Of a stretch of 64,000 nt of DNA, positions 16,430 through 26,119 are shown in pieces (the stretch's first letter is position 1; every line of letters begins with the position of its first letter). Position numbers and translations under genes: made by a program. The DNA is from Salinispirillum sp049115955 (GTDB lineage: Bacteria > Pseudomonadota > Gammaproteobacteria > Pseudomonadales > Natronospirillaceae): positions 1 to 64,000 of the forward strand of contig JAGDZJ010000024.1 of assembly GCA_049115955.1 (NCBI GenBank). Reading direction: 5' to 3'. Below the pieces are notes generated by a model. It had not been told where the DNA came from and ran no database searches. It saw only the letters and a program-made list of their open reading frames with translations.

Positions 16430-17410
16430 ATGATCATCAGTTCAGATACCCACCCCTTCGCCCAGTACGTCAGAATTCTTGGCAAGGGCAAGAAAGGCTC
16501 ACGCGACCTCACACAAGAAGAAGCGCAAGACGCCATGGGCATGATTGTCCGTGGCGAGGTAGAACCCGAACAATTGGGTGCCTTTTTGATGCTGTTGCGC
16601 GTGAAGGAAGAAAGCCCCGCCGAGATCGCTGGTTTTTGCGCCGCGGTACGTGAACATTGGCCGTTGCCAAACGTAGAAGTAGACATGGATTGGTCTTGCT
16701 ACGCGGGTAAGCGTCGCCATTTGCCTTGGCTGATTCTCAGCCAAAAGTTGTTGGCCGAAATGGGCTATCGTCAGGCGATTCATGGTACACGTGGGCACAC
16801 GGCCGAACGCTTGTATGTGCAAGATGTCTACGAACAGCTTGGCATGCCGATAATCCGGCACTTGGACGAACTGGCAAATTGGGACCCTCGCGAGCCCACT
16901 TTTATGCCGCTTGAAGTGTTGTCGCCACGGCTGGAGAGCATCATTCAATTGCGTAAGATACTGGGGCTGCGCTCGCCAGTGCACAGTTTTTCCCGCTTGC
17001 TTAATCCCTTCAACGCGCCCACCGTACTACAGGCCATTTTTCACCCCGGCTATCATCAGATTCACCAAGGTGCTGGTGCGCTACTGGGGTACCAAAATGC
17101 GCTGGTGGTCAAAGGCGATGGCGGTGAATTTGAACGTAACCCCGATGCCGACCTGACGTTGTTTTGGGCACACAACGGTGTCACCAGCGAGACCACCCTA
17201 CCCCCGCTGTTTACCCGCCGCCACGTCAAACCGGATGTTCTGGACATTGCCCACCTGACCGGACTCTGGCAAGGGACGTGGAACGATGAGTACGCCGAAG
17301 CGGCTGTACTGAGCACGGCCGCTTTAGCGGTGATGGCGCACGAAGGGCTTGATCATGATGCGGCTATGCAGCGTGTAAACAACTCATGGCAATCACGCAG
17401 TCGCACCTAG
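16430..17410 (+). CDS. ybiB: YbiB-like protein (TrpD2 / glycosyltransferase family 3)
   Basis: A 326-residue protein related to anthranilate phosphoribosyltransferase but of the TrpD2/YbiB branch, which binds nucleic acid and has no proven transferase activity. It shows the helical N-terminal GT3 domain (LTQEEAQDAMGMIVRGEVEP, about 24-43) and a C-terminal domain with HPGYHQIHQG and VVKGDGGEFERNPD. The TrpD GTGGD phosphate loop is not intact. It follows tusE by nine bases, a linkage I recall in other gammaproteobacteria. It overlaps the end of the convergent hydrolase gene by four bases. Confidence 0.85.
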   Translation: MIISSDTHPFAQYVRILGKGKKGSRDLTQEEAQDAMGMIVRGEVEPEQLGAFLMLLRVKEESPAEIAGFCAAVREHWPLPNVEVDMDWSCYAGKRRHLPWLILSQKLLAEMGYRQAIHGTRGHTAERLYVQDVYEQLGMPIIRHLDELANWDPREPTFMPLEVLSPRLESIIQLRKILGLRSPVHSFSRLLNPFNAPTVLQAIFHPGYHQIHQGAGALLGYQNALVVKGDGGEFERNPDADLTLFWAHNGVTSETTLPPLFTRRHVKPDVLDIAHLTGLWQGTWNDEYAEAAVLSTAALAVMAHEGLDHDAAMQRVNNSWQSRSRT

Positions 17411-18030
17411 AGCTGATTAGCGATGCTGCGCACGGTGTCCGCTAACTGCCCCATCACCTCGCCTGCTTTTAAACCTTTAGGCCGTAAGTCGTGATTGCCG
17501 CCTTCAATCCAAGTGATCTCAATCTCAGAGGGTAGATTGAGTGAGCCAACCAAGTCGCGACCACCCATGGTGTCGTTTGTGCCTTGAACGATACTCAATG
17601 GGCAGGTGATGTCTGGAAAGTGATCAACTCTTAGGCGATCAGGCTTGCCCGTCGGGTGAAACGGATAGCCCAGCGCAATCAAACGAGCAATGGGGAGATT
17701 CGGCTGCTGCGCTTGCAACAAGGTTGCCATGCGCCCACCCATGGACTTACCAGCGACAATCAATGGCATATCGTCCCACGCTGCAATGTCGGCGACCACC
17801 ACTGCCAGCTCGGCCAGCAACTGCGGTGCCTTTGCGGGCGGGCGTTTCTTGCCATCAATACGGCGCTGGTGCATGTAGTTGAATTCCCAACGCACGACAT
17901 CCAATTCTTTCTCATTGAACGCTGTGGCGACCGTATTCATCCAGTCGCTGTCCATCGGTGCGCCGGCACCATGCAACAGCAGAATGCGCCCTTGCGGATT
18001 TGTGCAGGTATTTCGCAGGTAACGAGACAC
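17407..18030 (-). CDS. Small alpha/beta hydrolase (KANL3/Tex30-like)
   Basis: A 207-residue protein with an early LLLHGAGAPMDS segment (oxyanion region), the nucleophile elbow GKSMGGR (Ser about 110), an acid candidate in QGTNDTMGG and the histidine in GGNHDLRPKG. The compact size and LGYPFHPTGKP motif fit the Tex30/KANL3-like hydrolase family. The substrate is unknown. It ends four bases inside the convergent YbiB-like gene. Confidence 0.85.
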   Translation of the reverse strand: MSRYLRNTCTNPQGRILLLHGAGAPMDSDWMNTVATAFNEKELDVVRWEFNYMHQRRIDGKKRPPAKAPQLLAELAVVVADIAAWDDMPLIVAGKSMGGRMATLLQAQQPNLPIARLIALGYPFHPTGKPDRLRVDHFPDITCPLSIVQGTNDTMGGRDLVGSLNLPSEIEITWIEGGNHDLRPKGLKAGEVMGQLADTVRSIANQL

Positions 18031-18057
18031 GATGAAAACTCTCCCTTTTTAAAACAG

Positions 18058-18096
18058 AAAACCCCAATAGGTCGAAACCTATCAGGGTTTTGTAGT
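18058..18096 (-). terminator. Terminator of the suc operon
   Basis: AAAACCCCAATAGGT pairs with ACCTATCAGGGTTTT, leaving a short loop; on the minus strand the stem runs into GGTTTTCTGTTTT. It lies 40 bases beyond sucD and upstream of the hydrolase gene. Confidence 0.75.
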
Positions 18097-18133
18097 TTTT
18101 AACGCCGCCAGTACAAGCGCAGTAGTTTCTAAA

Positions 18134-19006
18134 TTACCAACCGGTGATTTCTTTCAACGCATCACCAATATCGGCCAGACTACGAACCGTCTTAACGCCT
18201 GCGTCTTCCAGTGCAGCAAACTTCTCGTCAGCCGTACCTTTACCGCCAGAGATGATTGCACCGGCGTGACCCATACGTTTGCCTTTAGGTGCAGTAACAC
18301 CGGCAATGTAAGACACAACAGGCTTAGTCACGTTGGCTTTGATGTACGCTGCCGCTTCTTCTTCAGCAGAACCGCCGATTTCACCGATCATTACGATCGC
18401 TTCCGTCTTAGGATCTTTCTCGAACATTGCCAAGATATCGATGAAGTTAGAGCCTGGAATCGGGTCACCACCGATACCTACGCAAGTAGACTGACCAAAA
18501 CCGTGGTCTGTAGTCTGCTTAACAGCTTCATACGTCAATGTACCAGAGCGCGATACGATACCGACTTTACCGGGCAGGTGAATGTGACCGGGCATGATGC
18601 CGATTTTGCATTCGCCGGGCGTGATAACACCGGGGCAGTTAGGACCGATCAAACGAACGCCCAACTCGTCGCACTTAACTTTGGCTTCCAGCATGTCCAG
18701 AGTAGGCACGCCTTCAGTGATACATACGACCAACTTGATGCCGCCGTTAGCTGCTTCAAGAATAGAGTCTTTGCAGAACGGTGCCGGTACGTAGATAACA
18801 GATGCATCAGCACCGGTTGCTTCTACTGCTTCTGCTACTGTGTTAAACACAGGCAGACCAAGGTGCGTTTGACCGCCCTTACCTGGCGTTACACCGCCAA
18901 CCATTTGCGTACCATAGGCAATGGCTTGCTCTGAGTGAAAAGTACCCTGAGAACCGGTGAAGCCTTGGCAAATTACTTTGGTGTTTTTATCGATCAAGAT
19001 ACTCAT
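18134..19006 (-). CDS. sucD: Succinyl-CoA synthetase alpha subunit
   Basis: A 290-residue subunit that binds CoA and carries the phosphohistidine in the reversible conversion of succinyl-CoA to succinate with NDP phosphorylation. The phosphorylated residue is His247 in MGHAGAIISGGKGTA, and the CoA-binding GFTGSQGTFH is at 15-24. Last gene of the sdh-suc cluster; its ATG overlaps the sucC TGA (ATGA), giving balanced expression of the two subunits. Confidence 0.97.
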   Translation of the reverse strand: MSILIDKNTKVICQGFTGSQGTFHSEQAIAYGTQMVGGVTPGKGGQTHLGLPVFNTVAEAVEATGADASVIYVPAPFCKDSILEAANGGIKLVVCITEGVPTLDMLEAKVKCDELGVRLIGPNCPGVITPGECKIGIMPGHIHLPGKVGIVSRSGTLTYEAVKQTTDHGFGQSTCVGIGGDPIPGSNFIDILAMFEKDPKTEAIVMIGEIGGSAEEEAAAYIKANVTKPVVSYIAGVTAPKGKRMGHAGAIISGGKGTADEKFAALEDAGVKTVRSLADIGDALKEITGW

Positions 19007-20172
19007 TTTGCACCCTCCGCTGCTGCAACCACTTGTTTGGCAGCGTCTGTCAGGCTGGTAGCCGCAATAATGTTCAAACCACTTTCTGCCAGTTTCTTCC
19101 GACCCAGGTCAGCGTTGTTGCCTTCAAGGCGAACCACGACCGGCACTTTAACGCCGACTTCAGCCACTGCGCCAATAACACCTTCTGCGATCATGTCACA
19201 ACGTACGATACCGCCGAAGATGTTCACCAGAACAGCTTTCACGTTTTCGTCAGACAGAATGATTTTGAACGCTTCTGCTACGCGCTCTTTCGTCGCGCCG
19301 CCGCCAACGTCCAAGAAGTTAGCAGGCTTGCCACCGTGCAGGTTGACGATGTCCATGGTACCCATGGCCAAACCAGCACCGTTAACCATGCAACCGATGT
19401 TGCCATCTAATGCTACGTAGTTCAGTTCCCAACGTGCTGCATGCGCTTCACGCTCGTCTTCTTGCGAAGGATCGGCCATCGCTTGCAGTTCTGGATGACG
19501 GTACAGAGCGTTAGAGTCGATACCCAGTTTGGCGTCCAAGCAATGCAGGTTGCCAGCATCAGTAATAACCAATGGATTGATTTCCAACAGCGCCAAATCT
19601 TTGTCTTGGAACAGTTTTGCCAAGCCCAAGAAGATCTTAGTGAACTGCTTGATTTGGTCGCCTTGCAGGCCCAGTTTGAATGCCAGCTCACGACCTTGGT
19701 AAGGCTGTGCACCGACCAATGGGTCTACCTCTGCTTTCAGAATTTTTTCTGGCGTTTCTTCCGCTACTTTCTCAATTTCCACGCCGCCTTCAGTAGACGC
19801 CATGAAAACGATACGGCGCGTAGAACGGTCTACAACGGCACCAAGATACAATTCGTTAGCGATATCAGTGCAAGTTTCAACCAGAATCTTGCTGACTGGC
19901 TGACCATGCTCGTCTGTCTGATAAGTAACCAGACGCTGACCCAACCACTTCTGTGCGAAGTCGCGGATTTCATCTTCAGTCTTAACCAGTTTTACGCCGC
20001 CCGCTTTACCGCGGCCGCCAGCGTGAACCTGTGCTTTGACGACCCACATGTCGCCACCGATCTTTTTAGCCGCCGCTACCGCTTCAGCTGGAGTGTCGCA
20101 GGCAAAGCCATCAGACACCGGCAAGCCATACTCACGGAACAGCTGTTTGCCTTGATACTCGTGTAAGTTCAT
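19003..20172 (-). CDS. sucC: Succinyl-CoA synthetase beta subunit
   Basis: A 389-residue ATP-grasp subunit (E. coli 388). It starts MNLHEYQGKQLFREYGLP as family members do, has the nucleotide-binding ATP-grasp region over about 1-240, and the succinate-binding and dimer region with GAGLAMGTMD and NIFGGIVRCD. A 130-base gap with a long hairpin separates it from lpd upstream, so part of its expression may be uncoupled from lpd. Confidence 0.97.
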   Translation of the reverse strand: MNLHEYQGKQLFREYGLPVSDGFACDTPAEAVAAAKKIGGDMWVVKAQVHAGGRGKAGGVKLVKTEDEIRDFAQKWLGQRLVTYQTDEHGQPVSKILVETCTDIANELYLGAVVDRSTRRIVFMASTEGGVEIEKVAEETPEKILKAEVDPLVGAQPYQGRELAFKLGLQGDQIKQFTKIFLGLAKLFQDKDLALLEINPLVITDAGNLHCLDAKLGIDSNALYRHPELQAMADPSQEDEREAHAARWELNYVALDGNIGCMVNGAGLAMGTMDIVNLHGGKPANFLDVGGGATKERVAEAFKIILSDENVKAVLVNIFGGIVRCDMIAEGVIGAVAEVGVKVPVVVRLEGNNADLGRKKLAESGLNIIAATSLTDAAKQVVAAAEGAK

Positions 20173-20226
20173 ACCATTAAACCGTCTGTTGATAGGATGC
20201 GCTTTAACGCTATCCGTTTAACGAAT

Positions 20227-20269
20227 GGTGTCCGATCAAACCCTGTAATACAGGTGTTTGATCGACACC
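20227..20269 (-). repeat. Long hairpin between lpd and sucC
   Basis: GGTGTC-GATCAAAC arms pair with GTTTGATC-GACACC, with an inner CTGTA/TACAG segment (one bulge). No T run follows, so it is more likely an mRNA processing or stability element than a full terminator. Confidence 0.7.
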
Positions 20270-20302
20270 GGATGATGTCACTTGCTGACCGAAATATTCG
20301 CC

Positions 20303-21742
20303 TTAGCGCTTCTTACGGTTGGCAACATGAATTGCCTTGTTATCCACTGCCAGTGCAGCTTCATGTACTGCTTCAGACAGTGTCGGGTGAGCGAAACACA
20401 TCAACTGTAAGTCTTCGGCTGAAGAGCCGAATTCCATTGCGATAACGCCCTGCGCAATGATTTCTGACGCGTGCAAACCAAACACGTGCATGCCCAGAAT
20501 ACGGTCGGTCTCTTCATCAGCGATGATCTTGACCATACCCGTGGTTTCATGAGCGGCCATGGCACGACCACTGGCTGCGAATGGGAAGCTACCGGCCTTG
20601 TATTTAACACCTTCAGCTTTAACTTCTTCTTCGGTTTTACCGACCCACGCTAACTCAGGATTAGTGTAGATCACGTTTGGCACAGCGTCGTAGTTCATCT
20701 GAGCTTTATGGCCAGCAATAATTTCTGCCACCATGATGCCTTCTTCAGAACCTTTGTGTGCCAACATCGGGCCACGTACTACGTCACCAATGGCGTATAC
20801 GCCAGGTGCGGTGGTCAAGCAGTTGTCATCAACAAAGATGAAGCCACGCTCGTCCAGTTTCACGTCGCAGTCATCAGACAGCAGGCCTTCCGTAAACGGA
20901 CGACGACCGACACAGACAATCAACTTATCAAAGACTTCAGACTTTTCGCCTTCGCCATCGGTGAATTTCACCGTCACTTTTTTGCCTTTGACTTCAGAAC
21001 CCGTAACACGGGCGCCCAAGCGGATGTCGATGCCTTGGTCTTTAGTGAAAGACTTGAATGCGGCCTTAGCCAAAGCCTGATCTGCGGCTGCGAGGAACGT
21101 ATCTTGTGCTTCCAGAACCACAACGTCTGAACCTAAACGGCCCCATACGCTGCCCAGCTCCAGGCCGATAACACCGGCACCAATCACGCCCAAGCGCTTA
21201 GGCACTTCGGTGAATTCCAACGCGCCCGTTGAGTCTACAATGATGTCGCCATCGGTCGGCGTTGGCGGGATTTCTACCGGAATAGAACCTGATGCCAGAA
21301 TAACGTTTTTGGCTTCGAGCTTGGTGACCTTGCCCGCTTTGTCGGTGACTTCAACGATTTTACCGCCACACAACTTGCCGGAACCTTCAAAGGAGGTAAC
21401 ACCGTTGCCTTTCAGCAATCCGGCAACACCTTGGGTGAGGTTCTTAACGATGCCGTCTTTACGCGCCAACATACCTTTGACGTCGATGGTCAGGCTTTTC
21501 AGGCCAATACCGTGATCTTTAAAGCTGGTTTCAGCTTTGTGGTAGTGCTCTGATGACTCAAGCAATGCTTTAGATGGTATGCAGCCAACGTTCAAGCAGG
21601 TGCCACCATAAACAGCTTTATCTTCCTTGTTACGCCATTTTTCAACGATTGCAGTATTCAGCCCAAGCTGGGCTGCTTTGATGGCCGCTACGTAGCCCGC
21701 AGGGCCTGAACCGATCACTACCACGTCAAATTGATTTGCCAT
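20303..21742 (-). CDS. lpd: Dihydrolipoyl dehydrogenase (E3 of 2-oxoglutarate dehydrogenase)
   Basis: A 479-residue FAD flavoprotein that reoxidises the lipoyl groups of SucB, passing electrons to NAD. The FAD motif GSGPAGY is at 11-17, the redox disulfide Cys49/Cys54 in GGTCLNVGCIPSKAL, the NAD motif GAGVIGLELG in the middle, and the catalytic His in CFAHPTLSEAVHEAAL near the C-terminus. The position within the suc cluster points to the SucAB-dedicated E3 (LpdG type) rather than a pyruvate dehydrogenase copy; it may also serve other complexes. Confidence 0.96.
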   Translation of the reverse strand: MANQFDVVVIGSGPAGYVAAIKAAQLGLNTAIVEKWRNKEDKAVYGGTCLNVGCIPSKALLESSEHYHKAETSFKDHGIGLKSLTIDVKGMLARKDGIVKNLTQGVAGLLKGNGVTSFEGSGKLCGGKIVEVTDKAGKVTKLEAKNVILASGSIPVEIPPTPTDGDIIVDSTGALEFTEVPKRLGVIGAGVIGLELGSVWGRLGSDVVVLEAQDTFLAAADQALAKAAFKSFTKDQGIDIRLGARVTGSEVKGKKVTVKFTDGEGEKSEVFDKLIVCVGRRPFTEGLLSDDCDVKLDERGFIFVDDNCLTTAPGVYAIGDVVRGPMLAHKGSEEGIMVAEIIAGHKAQMNYDAVPNVIYTNPELAWVGKTEEEVKAEGVKYKAGSFPFAASGRAMAAHETTGMVKIIADEETDRILGMHVFGLHASEIIAQGVIAMEFGSSAEDLQLMCFAHPTLSEAVHEAALAVDNKAIHVANRKKR

Positions 21743-21774
21743 TGATCTTTCCTATCGATGTACAGTGAATTACG

Positions 21775-21811
21775 GAGCCTCTGAGTACACACCTTGGTAC
21801 CTCAGAGGCTC
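21775..21811 (-). repeat. Perfect hairpin between sucB and lpd
   Basis: GAGCCTCTGAG pairs perfectly with CTCAGAGGCTC, with GTAC-like bases extending the arms. No T run follows on the minus strand. It may modulate the ratio of E3 to E1/E2. Confidence 0.75.
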
Positions 21812-21821
21812 TTCTGCGTCG

Positions 21822-23063
21822 TTATACTTCCAGCAGGATGCGTGCAGGATCTTCCAGCAGTTCTTTAATCGTTACCAAGAACTGTACCGCCTCTTTACCA
21901 TCAATCATGCGATGGTCGTAAGACAGCGCCAGATACATCATGGGCAGAATTTCAACCTGACCATTGACCGCCATTGGGCGCTCCTGAATTTTGTGCATAC
22001 CCAAGATCGCTGTCTGCGGCGGGTTCAGAATTGGCGTAGACATCAAGGAACCGAACACACCACCATTAGAAATAGTGAATGTACCGCCCTGCATTTCTTC
22101 AATACCAACCTGACCCTTCTGTGCACGTGCGCCGAAATCTCGAATAGACGATTCCAGTTCCGCAAGGCCCATGGCATCAGCGTCGCGCAAAATAGGCACA
22201 ACCAATCCACGATCAGAAGACACGGCCACGCCAACATCGTAGTAACCGTGATACACCACGTCGTCGCCATCAATTGAGGCGTTGACGTCAGGGAAGCGCT
22301 TCAAAGCTTCGGTAGCGGCTTTCACGAAGAAAGACATAAAGCCCAAGCGCGCGCCATTATGCGTCTTCTCGAACAGATCTTTATAACGTGAACGCAGCTC
22401 CATAACGGGCTTCATGTTGACTTCATTGTAGGTCGTCAACATGGCTGCAGTCTGCTGAGCTTCAACCAACCGCCTAGCGATGGTTTTGCGCAGTCGCGTC
22501 ATGGGCACACGCTTCTCAGTACGACCCGCCGTACCGGCAGTAGAAACGGCAGATGGCGCAGTGCTTGGCTTAGCAACAGACTTGCTGTTAGACGCCGGAG
22601 CCTTAGTAGCCTTTCCGCTGTTCTGGTAAGCCAGTACGTCTTCTTTGGTCAGACGACCGCCCTTACCGGTGCCTTCAATTTCAGCCACGTTCAGGTTGTG
22701 CTCGTCTACCAATCGACGGACCGCTGGGCTCAGCACTTTACCCTCGACCGTTACGTCTTCTTCAGGTGCTGGTGCAGCTTCTGCTTCCGCGTCTTTCTTC
22801 GATGAGCTGTCGGTAGAGCCCGCAGCGCCTTCTTCAAAGATCGCAATAACCATTTCGCTTTCAACCGTAGCACCTTCGTCCATGATGATCTCTTTGATCA
22901 CACCATCGGCGGGCGCCGTGACTTCCAGCACAACCTTATCGGTTTCAATGTCTACGATGAGGTCATCGCGCGTACATGCTTCACCGGGTTTTTTATGCCA
23001 CGTAGCGATGCTGCCGTCAGCTACAGATTCCGGAAACTGTGGTGCTTTAATTTCGATTGCCAT
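21822..23063 (-). CDS. sucB: 2-oxoglutarate dehydrogenase E2, dihydrolipoyl succinyltransferase
   Basis: A 413-residue core subunit. A single lipoyl domain carries Lys43 in ETDKVVLEV. A Ser/Ala/Pro-rich linker leads to the E3/E1-binding domain (about 107-145, LSPAVRRLVDEHNLNVAEI), and a second linker leads to the catalytic acyltransferase domain ending YDHRMIDGKEAVQFL with the catalytic His and Asp. The E2 forms the 24-mer core of the complex. It sits 35 bases after sucA. Confidence 0.97.
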   Translation of the reverse strand: MAIEIKAPQFPESVADGSIATWHKKPGEACTRDDLIVDIETDKVVLEVTAPADGVIKEIIMDEGATVESEMVIAIFEEGAAGSTDSSSKKDAEAEAAPAPEEDVTVEGKVLSPAVRRLVDEHNLNVAEIEGTGKGGRLTKEDVLAYQNSGKATKAPASNSKSVAKPSTAPSAVSTAGTAGRTEKRVPMTRLRKTIARRLVEAQQTAAMLTTYNEVNMKPVMELRSRYKDLFEKTHNGARLGFMSFFVKAATEALKRFPDVNASIDGDDVVYHGYYDVGVAVSSDRGLVVPILRDADAMGLAELESSIRDFGARAQKGQVGIEEMQGGTFTISNGGVFGSLMSTPILNPPQTAILGMHKIQERPMAVNGQVEILPMMYLALSYDHRMIDGKEAVQFLVTIKELLEDPARILLEV

Positions 23064-23098
23064 TCTTTAACCCTTAGTCGTTCCTCGTGCGCCCAACA

Positions 23099-25945
23099 TC
23101 ATTTTTTCGGATAGATCAGTGCGTCTTCCAAAAATCTCTTCAGCTGCTCCATGTGCAGCTTCATATAGCCTGCAGCCGGCGATGCCGATGCGTCACGGCC
23201 CGTGTAACTCAGATAAATATCCGGGTTATGGCGTGAAATGACGTTCCGCATATGGTGCTGGCTACTGTACCACGCCCCTTGGTTCATTGGCTCTTCCTGA
23301 CACCACACGACATCTTCTAGATTGACGTAAGGCGCCATTGCTTTCTGCAACTCATCTTCTGGGAAGGGATACAGTTGCTCAACACGGATGATGGCGACGT
23401 TGTTGATCTCATTGCTGCGCCGGAACTCAGCCAGATCGTAGTACACCTTGCCCGAACACAGTACTACGCGCTGTACTTTGGCCGGATCAATGGTGTTGTC
23501 GGTTTCATCTATGATAGTACGGAAGTGCCCATCTGCCAGCTCTTCAAGCGTGGATACTGCGTCTTTATGACGCAACAGACTCTTTGGAGACATGACAACC
23601 AACGGCTTACGCAGATTGCGCACGATTTGACGACGCAGCATATGGTAAACCTGTGCTGGTGTCGTTGGCGCGCAGACCTGAATATTTTGTTCTGCACAAA
23701 GTTGCAGGAAGCGTTCAAGACGCGCAGAAGAGTGTTCTGGCCCCTGCCCTTCATACCCGTGCGGCAGCAACATGACCAAACCGGACAGGCGTCCCCATTT
23801 GTTCTCGCCACTGGTGATAAACTGATCGATAACCACTTGCGCGCCGTTGGCAAAGTCACCGAACTGCGCTTCCCAAATAACCAAGGTATCCGGGCGAGTG
23901 GCTGAATAGCCGTATTCAAACGCTAACACAGCCTCTTCCGACAAGAACGAATCGTAGATGTCGAATTCTGGCTGATCATCAAACAGATGCTGCAAAGGCG
24001 TGTAGGTTGAGCCATCTTTGTTATGGTGCAACACAGCATGACGGTGCACGAAGGTACCCCGCCCTACGTCCTGACCGGTAAAGCGGATGGGGTGGCCTTG
24101 CGACAGTATGGTCGTGTACGCCAGCATTTCAGCGAAGCCCCAGTTGATCGGCAACGCACCGGCCGACATTTTCTGCCGGTCGGTAATGATCTTCTGTACT
24201 TGCTTCTGCAATGGGAACGTTTCTGGAATACGCGTCATCAGACGAGACAACTCTTGCAACTCTTTGAGCGGCATGGAGGTGTCGAAAAAGTTTTCCATCG
24301 TCTGACCCAGATACGGCGTCCAGTCAACCTGCAACGATTTGTCGGCCTCGGTTACCAAGGATTTGGCCACGTGCATGCCTTTGTCGAGCAGGTCACGGTA
24401 GTCTTCCACCATGGTCTTGAATTCGTCGGCGCTGATCAAACCTTCGTCCACGATGCGCTGTGAATAGAGGTCTAGCGTTGTTTTCTGCGAACGAATCTTC
24501 GAGTACATCACCGGCTGAGTCATCGCCGGCTCATCGGCTTCGTTGTGACCGCGACGGCGGTAACATACCAAGTCGATGACCACATCACGCTTAAAGGTCT
24601 GACGGAAATCAATCGCCATCTGTGTAACGAAAGCAACCGCTTCTGGATCATCACCATTAACGTGAAAGATTGGCGCCTGCACCATTTTGGCCACATCGGT
24701 ACAGTACTCGGTAGAGCGAGCATCTTCCTGACGTGACGTGGTGAAGCCCACTTGGTTGTTGATGACGATGTGTACGGTACCACCGGTTTTAAAAGCGCGC
24801 GTTTGAGACATTTGGAATGTCTCCATCACTACGCCCTGCCCGGCAAATGCGGCGTCACCGTGAATATTGACCGGTACAACCAACGAGCCGTCGCGATCTT
24901 TGCGGCGATCTTGACGTGCCCGTACGGAACCTTCAACCACTGGAGAAGCAATCTCGAGGTGCGATGGGTTAAATGCCAGTGCCAAGTGTACTTCACCACC
25001 CGTGGTCATCACGTTAGAGGAGAAACCTTGGTGGTACTTAACGTCACCGGAGCCCATTTCAATAAAGGACTTGCCTTCGAACTCATCGAACAATTCGCGC
25101 GGGTTTTTACCCAGGATGTTAACGAGCATGTTCAGACGGCCACGGTGCGCCATGCCGATAACAATTTCTTTGGCACCGTAAGACCCGGCGCGCTGAATCA
25201 ATTCGTCGATCATCGGAATCAGTGCTTCACCGCCTTCCAGACCAAAACGCTTCGTACCCGGGTATTTAGAACCCAGATACTTTTCCAGGCCTTCGGCTGC
25301 GGCAAGGCGCTCAAGGATGTGCAGACGAGCGTGCTTGCTGAACGTGGGTGCAGAACGTACCGATTCCATGCGACGCTCAATCCAGCGGCGCTGTTCGGTA
25401 TCAACAATGTGCGTGAACTCTGCACCGATACTGCCACAGTAGGTGCGTTCCAGCGCATTGACGATGTCTTTCAACGGTGCTTCGTCGACACCAATGTACA
25501 GGTTACTGCAGTTAAATATGGTTTCTTCATCGGCCTTGGACAGGTCGTGAAAATGCAGGTCGAGATCCGGTACGGGAGGACGTTGCATGATCCCTAGTGG
25601 ATCAATCTTCGCTTTCTGATGACCACGAAAGCGGTAAGCCGTGCCCAACTGGTGCACACGTACTTGTTTACGCTCATGTTCAGAACTGATGGACGGAGCA
25701 ACCAGCCCTACGCTGCGACCGCGCGATTTCCCCAAAAGCAGGAAGTGATCACGAATCGGGGTTTGCGGAATATCGTTATGAACGGAGTCATTGACGCTGG
25801 GTAACTTATCGAATTCATTCCGCCATTCCTCGGGCACTGAATTCGGGTCCTGCAGGTAGGCTTCGAAGAGCTCCTCCAGGTATTTTGAGTTACCTCCTGC
25901 CAGATGGGACAAGGCCCACTGTTGTTCCATGTAGCTTTCAGCCAT
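23099..25945 (-). CDS. sucA: 2-oxoglutarate dehydrogenase E1 component
   Basis: A 948-residue thiamine-diphosphate enzyme that decarboxylates 2-oxoglutarate and succinylates the lipoyl arm of SucB. The N-terminal YLEELFEAYLQDPNSVPEEW is typical for E1o, IGMAHRGRLNML and NGDDPEAVAFVTQ belong to the TPP/Mg site, and the C-terminal transketolase-like domain contains EAQFGDFANGAQV. The gene follows sdhB after about 190 bases that include the sdh terminator, so it probably has its own promoter as well as read-through. Confidence 0.97.
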   Translation of the reverse strand: MAESYMEQQWALSHLAGGNSKYLEELFEAYLQDPNSVPEEWRNEFDKLPSVNDSVHNDIPQTPIRDHFLLLGKSRGRSVGLVAPSISSEHERKQVRVHQLGTAYRFRGHQKAKIDPLGIMQRPPVPDLDLHFHDLSKADEETIFNCSNLYIGVDEAPLKDIVNALERTYCGSIGAEFTHIVDTEQRRWIERRMESVRSAPTFSKHARLHILERLAAAEGLEKYLGSKYPGTKRFGLEGGEALIPMIDELIQRAGSYGAKEIVIGMAHRGRLNMLVNILGKNPRELFDEFEGKSFIEMGSGDVKYHQGFSSNVMTTGGEVHLALAFNPSHLEIASPVVEGSVRARQDRRKDRDGSLVVPVNIHGDAAFAGQGVVMETFQMSQTRAFKTGGTVHIVINNQVGFTTSRQEDARSTEYCTDVAKMVQAPIFHVNGDDPEAVAFVTQMAIDFRQTFKRDVVIDLVCYRRRGHNEADEPAMTQPVMYSKIRSQKTTLDLYSQRIVDEGLISADEFKTMVEDYRDLLDKGMHVAKSLVTEADKSLQVDWTPYLGQTMENFFDTSMPLKELQELSRLMTRIPETFPLQKQVQKIITDRQKMSAGALPINWGFAEMLAYTTILSQGHPIRFTGQDVGRGTFVHRHAVLHHNKDGSTYTPLQHLFDDQPEFDIYDSFLSEEAVLAFEYGYSATRPDTLVIWEAQFGDFANGAQVVIDQFITSGENKWGRLSGLVMLLPHGYEGQGPEHSSARLERFLQLCAEQNIQVCAPTTPAQVYHMLRRQIVRNLRKPLVVMSPKSLLRHKDAVSTLEELADGHFRTIIDETDNTIDPAKVQRVVLCSGKVYYDLAEFRRSNEINNVAIIRVEQLYPFPEDELQKAMAPYVNLEDVVWCQEEPMNQGAWYSSQHHMRNVISRHNPDIYLSYTGRDASASPAAGYMKLHMEQLKRFLEDALIYPKK

Positions 25946-26119
25946 TTCTGCTCTACCTAGAAAAATACCTATTTGCGACGCCGGAGTATCAAGGAGTCAC
26001 TGAACAATTCTCACGGCTCTCGGTGCCTATTATTCAATGACCACTGCAGCCGAACACTAATAATAGCAACTCAGGCAGCTTCATCCATGCGAGTCTGCCT
26101 TTTATCCATCCTTGGACCT
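25946..26119 (-). promoter_or_regulatory. Spacer upstream of sucA
   Basis: About 175 bases lie between the sdh terminator and the sucA start, enough for a suc promoter. No strong -35/-10 pair could be singled out and no ORF with a ribosome site is present. Confidence 0.35.

Noticed and set aside
18266..18934. 222-codon ORF antisense to sucD
   Set aside because: Shadow ORF with skewed composition and no start signals.
19441..20166. 241-codon ORF antisense to sucC
   Set aside because: Same reasoning: fully opposite a certain gene.
24752..25597. 281-codon ORF antisense to sucA
   Set aside because: A shadow of a strongly biased coding sequence; composition is not protein-like and no start signal is present.
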